Shown piece after piece: positions 56,172-64,000 of a stretch of 64,000 nt of DNA. The stretch spans positions 10,258,501 through 10,322,500 of the forward strand of contig NC_090780.1 in assembly GCF_040054535.1 (NCBI RefSeq). Direction: 5' to 3'. Numbering within the stretch: the first letter of the stretch is position 1; every line of letters starts with the position of its first letter. A program made the position numbers and the translations under genes. This DNA comes from Antennarius striatus (taxonomy: Eukaryota > Chordata > Actinopteri > Lophiiformes > Antennariidae). The notes below the pieces were generated by a model, which saw only the letters and a program-made list of their open reading frames with translations, had not been told where the DNA came from and searched no databases.

Positions 56172-56979
56172 ACAACTTAAGATGAGGGAAGTAATTCATT
56201 GACAGAGTGGATCCAATGAATCAAAACAATGTGAAGATGAAGGGGGCACAATGCTCTCTGAAGGAGTTATACATTAATGAACGTAATCTACTTTGAACAG
56301 AAATTTCCAAATATTTGACAATGAATTTTTTTTTGCAAATTATTGCTATTTCATTTTTCCATATTTACAAATTAGCTGGTAGTTGATTGGTGGTTGATTT
56401 CTTTTTGATTTTTTCTTCTTTTTTATCAAACTTTTACGGTCAGCATTCCTAACCCAGAAGACCATTTTCCGAGCTCAAAGAGCTTCATTCAAAGAATCGA
56501 GAGCCAGGGGTGATTGTAGCTTCTTTAGCATAAACCTATAGATTCAGATCAAGTGGAACCTTGAGTGACTGAAGTGTAAGATGATTCTGGTTAAACTGGG
56601 AGTTAATGTAGCTCTGTAAATCTCCATCTTTAATATATCAAAGCACAGATAAAGATTTGACAGATAATAACCCTCTCTACTATCTGCAATTAGTCAAGGT
56701 CAACAGCGCTGGACAGCACAAGTTGCCCTATTTAAATTTAAGATTGAGTACCGCCCATGGGGGTGTAACAGAAATGCAGATGAATAGTCTTGCTTGCCTG
56801 CTCCAGATTCCATAGATGTGGTTGCACTGTGAAACCTTGTCACTACTGAAATAATCAGTGGCTTCGTCACCAAGTTAACACCCCCACACCATTGGAAAGA
56901 GCCGAAGAGTCCCCTGTTGTGGTAAAACCTAAGCACCAGTGGGCCTGAAAGTGGGTGCGTAATGGTGTTCTTTCCCGGC

Positions 56980-57190
56980 AAACTAATGACCCTGGTTGTA
57001 GGGTACAGGTGATGCAGCTGCTACTACCTCAGCTGCTGCAGGAGGAAGTCTTGACCGATTTACACGATAATATCATAGCCACCAGGGCATAGAAAGGACC
57101 ACTACACTGGTCCGTCAACATTGTTACTGGCTCTCATTTTACCATAGGCCCTTCGCCTCAGAAACAGAGATTTGAGCCATGTAATCTACA
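56980..57190 (+). mobile_element. Ty3/gypsy-like LTR retrotransposon fragment (fossil)
   Basis: A short plus-strand segment resembles the zinc-binding start of a Ty3/gypsy integrase. It is broken and isolated: no LTRs or other parts are recognised around it. The assignment is tentative. Confidence 0.3.
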
Positions 57191-57199
57191 CCTGCCAAG

Positions 57200-60100
57200 G
57201 CCAACAAAAAATTAAACAAAACCCAATATTGTATTTTGAACAGAAATGACTTTGTCATACCAACTTGTACCAGTCTTCTACCAGTTACCAAATATCATTT
57301 ATCACTGTACCATTCAAGTTCTAGAAACAAAACCTGAAATCTCTGTAAACACATTTTGTTTTAGAGATAAATATAATGCTACTTACATATCCACTTTGGC
57401 TCAGAATGCGTTTGTGTTTGTACAAATAAAAACTTCAATTTTACAATATACTCTCAGCAGGCGTCATTGCAGGTTTCTCTGACGCATCAGATTTAAAGAC
57501 TTGTTACACCACTGAGAGGATGAATTAGAATATCCTAATATGAGTTATGCATTTAGTTTAATACTATTGAACACTATATAAACTGTAACCTGTACTTTTA
57601 GGGTTTTCATTAAGGTAGAGGTAGCGGTAGGACTGTGATTCAACAGTAGGTGGTGCAGTGAGACAGCCAGAGGAAAGGTATCAAGGTCATAGCTTTGGGT
57701 ATTTGTTTTTGCAAAGTGTGAAATAACTGAGGGGTTATAAAAACAGATTAGACTCTGAATGTATGTTTGTGATGATGTGATATTCCACCTTTGCGCCAGC
57801 TTAAGACTTGTTGATGAATCAAATCACAGAAAAACAGAGAACCTAAGGGCACTGTTACACTTTGATTGATTATGAGTACAGTACTCTCTATACAACGGTG
57901 TCTTAACGTATCACTGCTTCTCCATACTGGTATCCTTTGTAGGAACTTTCTGCCACCATCCCATGCAGCTTGACAGACACTGGGAGAAACTCCGACAATA
58001 CCCTGCTGCTTCCTGCTTCTTATCCCCACCTATATATTTGAATAAGCTCACTTGAAAACCTCAATCTGTCACGCTTCTGGCGTCTACCCTCCGAGTTAGC
58101 TCCGGTCTTCACATTTGTCCATGTCTCTCACTTACGGAGCTGTTTTGGCTTTGTCAAACATAGTGGTTTATATTCTTTGATTGTGACGGACCTCATGTTG
58201 TCTTGTTTCGAACCCCGATGCTTTATTCACCAGGACCGAACTCATGAAGCCGGCGTCTACCTGGATGGCTGGACTGTAACGCCGAAGCGGCCTTCGTCTT
58301 CGATTTCCTCCGTCCCACACATACAGAGCCGTTACAGCTTCATTGGACACAGCGGTTTGTTTTCTTGTGACGGCAAAGAAAAAAAAGAAAACAAACAAAG
58401 TCTGACATCATTGTTTTATCGTGGAATTTCCACAGGTTCTCGCTAGTTATTCTATATTATCATTTTACTTTAGAGCTGTCTCAAAAAAATTTTTGCCTGT
58501 TTGTAAACTTGCAAGATTAAACTTCAATATCGAGACTGACTGCATGAACAGAAAACATTCTAATCTGTTAATCTTGTGTGAGTGGTCCTCACTTTCTCTT
58601 TTTTCCATCCTCTCTAAGGTCTGGCAGGCCTTCTATTTCTATATCCTCTCATCTCTGCATTTCTTCATTTTAGTGTCAACCCTCCATGGTCCCGTCTCTC
58701 TTTACCCCGCTCCTTGGTCTGGAGATCGCTATAACTGTAATAACTGTAATAACAATAACTGTTTTTTCACACTCTGTGTCTTCGTCTTTCAGATGAATTA
58801 TTTTGCATGATCAGCTTTCTTAAAGATCTGATGCATCATTGTTTGCATGAATACCATGCGTGTATGATGATGTGCAAATTGTGACTTAAAGGAAAAGATT
58901 TTGACATTTTTTTAAATCAACGTATTTGTTGTCATGCTGACAGACATGAAGTTATGTGGTAAATATGATGTTTCAACTTGACTTCGGATTCCTGAGGAAA
59001 TTACTTGCCTGGTCCTGTCCAAAGGTAGGAAACATGACACTGCCTTTGAAATGCAAAGTCCACAGATGGAAGAGGTTTAAGTGCTGGATGGGTTGGAAAA
59101 ATGTAAATTTCCAGTTTCATATAGGTGCACACTGATTTTTTTACCACGATATAGCACATCTTCATTCTCCAACCGTATCCAAATAATCATTATTGTAACT
59201 GATGCCGAGGGGATTTTGACTTTTGCAGGTTTTCCCTTTCATATTTATCTTTGAACAGAATATATTGAGGCTCTACTGTGAGCAGAAATATTCTGTTGAA
59301 AAAAATACAGCTCTGTTTGAATTTTTAGAATAAGTAATAAAAATAAAATTCTGCCTGTACACATTTGGCAAATCTGCTAAAATTATAGAGTACTATTTCA
59401 GTTCTAAAAGCATCTGATTGTGAATGAATTAGCTATAGGAACTGATCGACAGGGGCCATCAAATCCGGTTTTTTCATATGTCCATGTAAATAAATGGACC
59501 CAAAGGCAGTAATTGGTGACATTAAATTAAAAGGCAGACAGACAGAGTATGAGAGGTCACTGTGTCCTCTTTCTTACGAGATGAAACTAATATCTCTTCA
59601 CTTCTAGGCTGTTTGTTGACTGGCAGAATCACTGCCTGTAGCATACAGATCACATTCTGCAATGTGCTTTGCACAGCTGACTGTAATCAACATGTTTGCA
59701 CTTAAATCAGTGTAAAAAACCCCACTTAGGTATGTACAGCAAACATAACTATAGTGTTTCTTCAGTGCCCATATGTGTAGCATGATGTATTTCTCTAGAG
59801 AATCTGTTTTCTCTAATACAAGCTTCCTGACGAGAGGTGACCTGACAAGACTGTCCCATGGGACTTATCTTGAGATGGGCAGCACCGTGCTTAATCCCGA
59901 GTCCAAGACCCTATCAGAGCTCAGGCAATACCATCTGAGAGCAAAACATCTCACATTCACATTCTTGTACTATTGAAAGTAGCTAATCAGGTAAAAAAAA
60001 ATTGTAGGGCCCAATCATTTGCTAATAAATAGTATTTTCTCTGGAAGCAGCTAAACAAAAGCACACAGTTGTGCCCTCTCCTTGAAACAACAACAATCAT

Positions 60101-61080
60101 TTGCTCACAATGGATATTATTGACATGTTGATAGATATAAAGTGTAACTACTGCCTTTTTTCATGTGCATATATTGATTACAATGAGTTGGATGATAAAT
60201 ACATTCTCAACAATGATCAACGATCTGGAATGAGTATCATTTGTTCAGGTCTCTCAGATCTTTTATCATGTAATTAACTCCAACACTATTTTTTTTCTCA
60301 AAGCATGTCATTCATTTCAGTATTTTTCTTTGTGTTAAACGTTTGATCTTGGCTATTTTGAATGAGGGGTGCGATTATATAGATTTCATGCTCTGTTGAT
60401 TACAGTCTCCATGTTGGATTGTTGTGCAGAAGTCACAACAATCAATCTAAGCAATCTTAGATGTATCTTTTATGGAAGTGAAGGACAGTTGTGATGTAAA
60501 ATATGTCCACATATAAATTAGAATAACACATTAAAAGTCATTTTAGACAGCATATCTCTGCATCAGTTTACAGATGCAGTGGCGTTATAATTCACAAGAA
60601 AAACTTTTCAGCAAGAGTGGTTGCTGCCATAGAAAATGGCAACATGGTTTCGAAAACCAAATGTGAGTGTACTGTTTTTGTACTCTTTAACACTGTGTTA
60701 CATTGCTTTCGCTATCACCCCTTGTTGAATAAAAGTAATGATCTATTAACCATGTTGGTAACCAAAGTCTTCAATACAAGTCTTAAATTCAGGTCTTACT
60801 GAAGTAAAAGCGCAAAGATCTAAGAGTAAATTTTAAGTTCAAGTACCATAAGTAACTCTTTTCTGCTAATTCTCATCATATGAGTAGCTAATAATTCTCT
60901 GGCCTGAAATGAAAAGAGATAAGCCGAATCATCTCTCATTACATGCATGTTTAGACTGCAACTTTGAGAGATTTGCACAAAGAAAGAAATGAATAGCTTG
61001 TAAATTCTGTCACATACAGAGATTACTTGCTTTTGTTGATCTTATGTGGAGTACACGGAAAGGTTGAGCGTGTTGAAGCC
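57200..61080. other. Intergenic, no gene recognised
   Basis: AT-rich sequence with only short chance ORFs. The part at 58060-58450 is richer in CpG but shows no protein or repeat family I know. No splice-linked coding blocks resembling the genes next to HYAL in human were found. Confidence 0.5.
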
Positions 61081-61500
61081 AATAATGTAATAACGGCCGT
61101 TAGCGTAATATTTAATAGTGGCAAAAGTTTTCCCTTTATGAAATTTAATAAGGTGTAACTGTAATAACTGGTCAATGACACAACAAGAGTTCTGAATCGA
61201 TAGTGTAATAACTTTTGTTTAATAATGTAATCATTTATTACGTTATTAGCCTGCTAAAAGAAAAAAAAACTTTGTAAATTTAATAACTTAGCCCAAATTA
61301 TTACGTTATTGGTTTACAACTTTTAATACGTTTTTGACCAATTAAATTTCATGAAGAGTACATTTATTACATTATTGGCTATTATTACGTTAACTGCTGT
61401 TTTTACATTATCGTCTGTTATTGCATTACTGGCCTTAGGGTTAGGGTTAGGGTTATTAGCATGTTATTGCATTACTGCCTTTAGATGCTAGGTAAAGCTT
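61080..61500. repeat. Low-complexity block of ATTACGTTATT-type motifs with TTAGGG triplet
   Basis: Variants of AATAACGTAATAA and ATTACGTTATT recur at least eight times in about 400 bp. A perfect (TTAGGG)3 tract lies at 61435-61452. The motif set is dense here and rare elsewhere in the window. The family is unknown to me. Confidence 0.55.
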
Positions 61501-64000
61501 TAAATTTAATAACAGTAAAAGTAACGTCTTTTGAAACCAATGTGGGTTCTTGTCTCATTTGAGACCGTGCAACATGTACAAGCTGCAGGGATCATTTTAT
61601 ATTTGTTCCATTCCCCACAGTCATTCAGGAGGAAGCTTCTTTACTGTTTTGCTGTGTTTCTCCACAGATGTTTATTAGACCCAGACTTTCTATCAGCATG
61701 GGGGCGTTTAGGTAGTGGCAACATGTTTGTGTCTCTATGTACTGTTCCTTCGAGTAGAGTACTTGAATAAGTGTCATATTGCACCAGTCCTGGGGCTCCA
61801 TAATAATGACATGCGAGTCAGCACATGCATAAAGAAGTATTTGTAGCATTCTGAAAAAGAATAATGTTACCAATTAAGACAATACACTCACATAGTTTTG
61901 CAAATGATTCTGACTTGACTTTTCAAATCTCAATGTAGCTTGCATCTTTATTAATACTCAGACTTAAAGAGATCAAGAAATAAACTTGTTGATGCGAGAA
62001 ATAAGGCGCACAGATGTTAGTCTCAGATTATTCCACTTATAATATTTAATGTATGAATAAGGTCAACAAAGCATCAGGCGACTAATTTCCTTCCTCTGGA
62101 AAGTGCTCCGGTCTGATGCTCTTGGTGCAAACGTGGAAGCCTAAAATACATAAAAGCGGAGCGTGGTTTAATGGGATTCATGACTCCTTTCGCTATCTTA
62201 ATCGACTGTTCCTCCTGTTTTGATTCAGTTTATCCACTTGTATTATAAACAACTTGAGTTTGGAGCCCATGTGCACGCTCACTGCATGGAAACACACACT
62301 CAAGCACACTCTTAGACTGTATGAATTTGAGATTGGTCTGCAGGAATCAAAGATTGCTGGTTCTCACCACAAATGTCATGGTGAGTCGTAACCTTTACTG
62401 GAGCACGTTATCTGCTCTGATAGCTGGCCTTGGATAGGATGGGGACTGTCGAGATGCAATTGGATTTGAAAGGTCCCCATCCAAGTCATGCCCACCGGCT
62501 ATATTGCACAGTTCAGCAACAGCAGCACTATACTGCATATCTCAAACTTTCAATGATCTCATCTATCCTGCTGTATCTGTATTGCCCCTGCCTTCAATTA
62601 ATCAGCAGTAGTCAGTAGGTGCTGAGAGATTCTGTGTTGTAGACACTCTAAGATGTGAGGAATCATGACAGAGAACAGGACTATGATGATGCTACATGAT
62701 GCCACAAACTATGTGGTGAAAAGATGGATGTGTTCGGCGGCATTAGAGGCAGATGTGGTTGCTGAAATGTTGGCATGTGTATCTGTCACTTTGGTCATAA
62801 GTTATGAAGCTGACAACGTCAGTTCTTTGCTTAAACCGCAGGGATCACATGATGTCCTTGATGTCAACTTGGATAGAAAAATGGAGATCTGCATTACATA
62901 AAGCATGTTACATTAAAAAAAAGCAGCTGTGGGGTTTGCACTTCATCTCGGTGCAAGAAATAGTATGAATGTTTACTTGAATAAATTTAGCATCAACTAC
63001 ATGAAAAACACTCAAGGAAAGATATCTATATACAGAATGTCATTAGTATTTACGTGTGTTGCAGCTGGTCAGTAAGAGGATAATTCTAATAATGATCAAT
63101 ACTGCAGTGCTGGATTTCTTTAACTTGTTCATGCATATTTTTTAACAAATGAAAATCTACAGCAACAACTATGAAATAAAAGATGAAGAGTGGAAAGTAC
63201 AGTATTTTAAAAAGGTGTTTCAGGAATACAAGAATAACCGAGCATAAAATTCTTATACACAAGAATAGTACAACTGCTTTTTAAAATGTCATAAATGCAG
63301 CAACTTGGTAAATATACACATGTTACTCTTTGCCTGGGTTATTGATAATATCAATAGTTGAGTAGAGAAACCATGTTCTATAATCACTATGGTCCTTGAA
63401 TGAAGACCTGTGATAAAAATGAAGGATAAGAGTCAAAAGCCACACTAGGATCCCTGTGAGACTGCACCTGGCCACATAGTCTCACCCCTAGAGCTATGGC
63501 TACACAGACATGTCTAACTGCATGTGTCATATAATTAAAAAAAATAACATAAAATGATAACATCTTTCCTCTGAAACTGTTATCTTGATAAACTTGCAAG
63601 AAAAACCAGGTACTTTACAGCAGAGATTATGTGCAAGATTCTAAAGTCCACAATTTCAAGGGCTTTTGTAAGATTATCCAGTGATTACAATGACCATGAA
63701 TTGAAAAAAGGTCAGACCTCTGAGAAAATGTCTTCAGCTGGAAAAAACGACCATCTTTAGGAGAGCCACAATAAAATATTCAAGTGAAAACAACAGTCAC
63801 CGTGCAACAAAGATCATTTTTCTGTGGCTGGATGCATTTAAATATAGTGTAAATTTAATGGTTTTTACAATGAGCATTGCACCTCAGCAAACATAAGGCA
63901 ACAGTGTCGTTATGTGGGTGGGATGTGCTAATTCTTTACCTACCTCTTGCAAAAGTGTTGACAGTACAGTATGTGAGACATTCGGATCAATGTTTGTACA
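61500..64000. other. Intergenic, no gene recognised
   Basis: AT-rich sequence to the end of the window. ORFs at 61531-61770 and 62665-62901 lack any recognisable domain or splice context. Nothing else stands out. Confidence 0.5.

Noticed and set aside
57748-58446. Overlapping ORFs of 76-93 codons on both strands as a possible gene
   Set aside because: No recognisable domain, no consistent splice sites, and no match to genes expected next to the hyaluronidases.
61435-61452. (TTAGGG)3 as a chromosome end or telomere fusion
   Set aside because: Only three units, with ordinary sequence on both sides. It is too short to show a telomere or a fusion point.

Overview
The window is vertebrate nuclear DNA, almost certainly from a ray-finned (teleost) fish. 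Its genes are split into exons with GT-AG introns. The intergenic space is full of Tc1/mariner, hAT, LINE and tRNA-SINE copies and long CA, TA and TCTG microsatellites typical of fish. The gene order rassf1, tusc2, hyal2, then further hyaluronidases, all on the plus strand, is the conserved block known from human 3p21.3.

Layout. 1-6200: a candidate 5' UTR exon, then an hAT MITE, a Tc1 remnant and an internally deleted LINE. 6238-13235: rassf1, with two alternative first-exon sets, the C1-domain isoform A and the short isoform C with its own GC-rich promoter. 14380-16862: tusc2, 111 aa in three coding exons. 17040-22140: an hAT copy, a long CA repeat and no gene. 22230-27182: hyal2, 465 aa with a predicted GPI-anchor tail. 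27735-56171: a tandem array of hyal1-like hyaluronidase genes: copy 1 (437 aa), a decayed ghost copy, copy 2 (438 aa) and copy 3 (438 aa). Each live copy has a non-coding first exon behind CCAAT-box promoters. 57200-64000: no gene recognised, apart from a repetitive stretch with three telomere-type hexamers.

How the genes relate. rassf1 and tusc2 encode cytoplasmic tumour-suppressor-type proteins: a Ras-association/SARAH scaffold and a small, probably myristoylated mitochondrial protein. The four hyaluronidases are secreted, lysosomal or GPI-anchored enzymes that cut hyaluronan. All four share one exon plan (about 900-930 nt, exactly 90 nt, then 327-378 nt), all phase 0, so the array arose by tandem duplication.

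Most notable points. The hyal1-like array reads A-B-A-B with the first B lost, as if a two-gene unit was duplicated. Copy 3 has a GC splice donor on a stop-free 78-nt intron. Intron 2 of copy 2 holds insertions nested five deep. A perfect 79-bp inverted repeat brackets the 3' end of an R4/Dong-type LINE and a TA repeat. Exon calls rest on reading frame, splice consensus and remembered family sequences; no search or transcript data was available.
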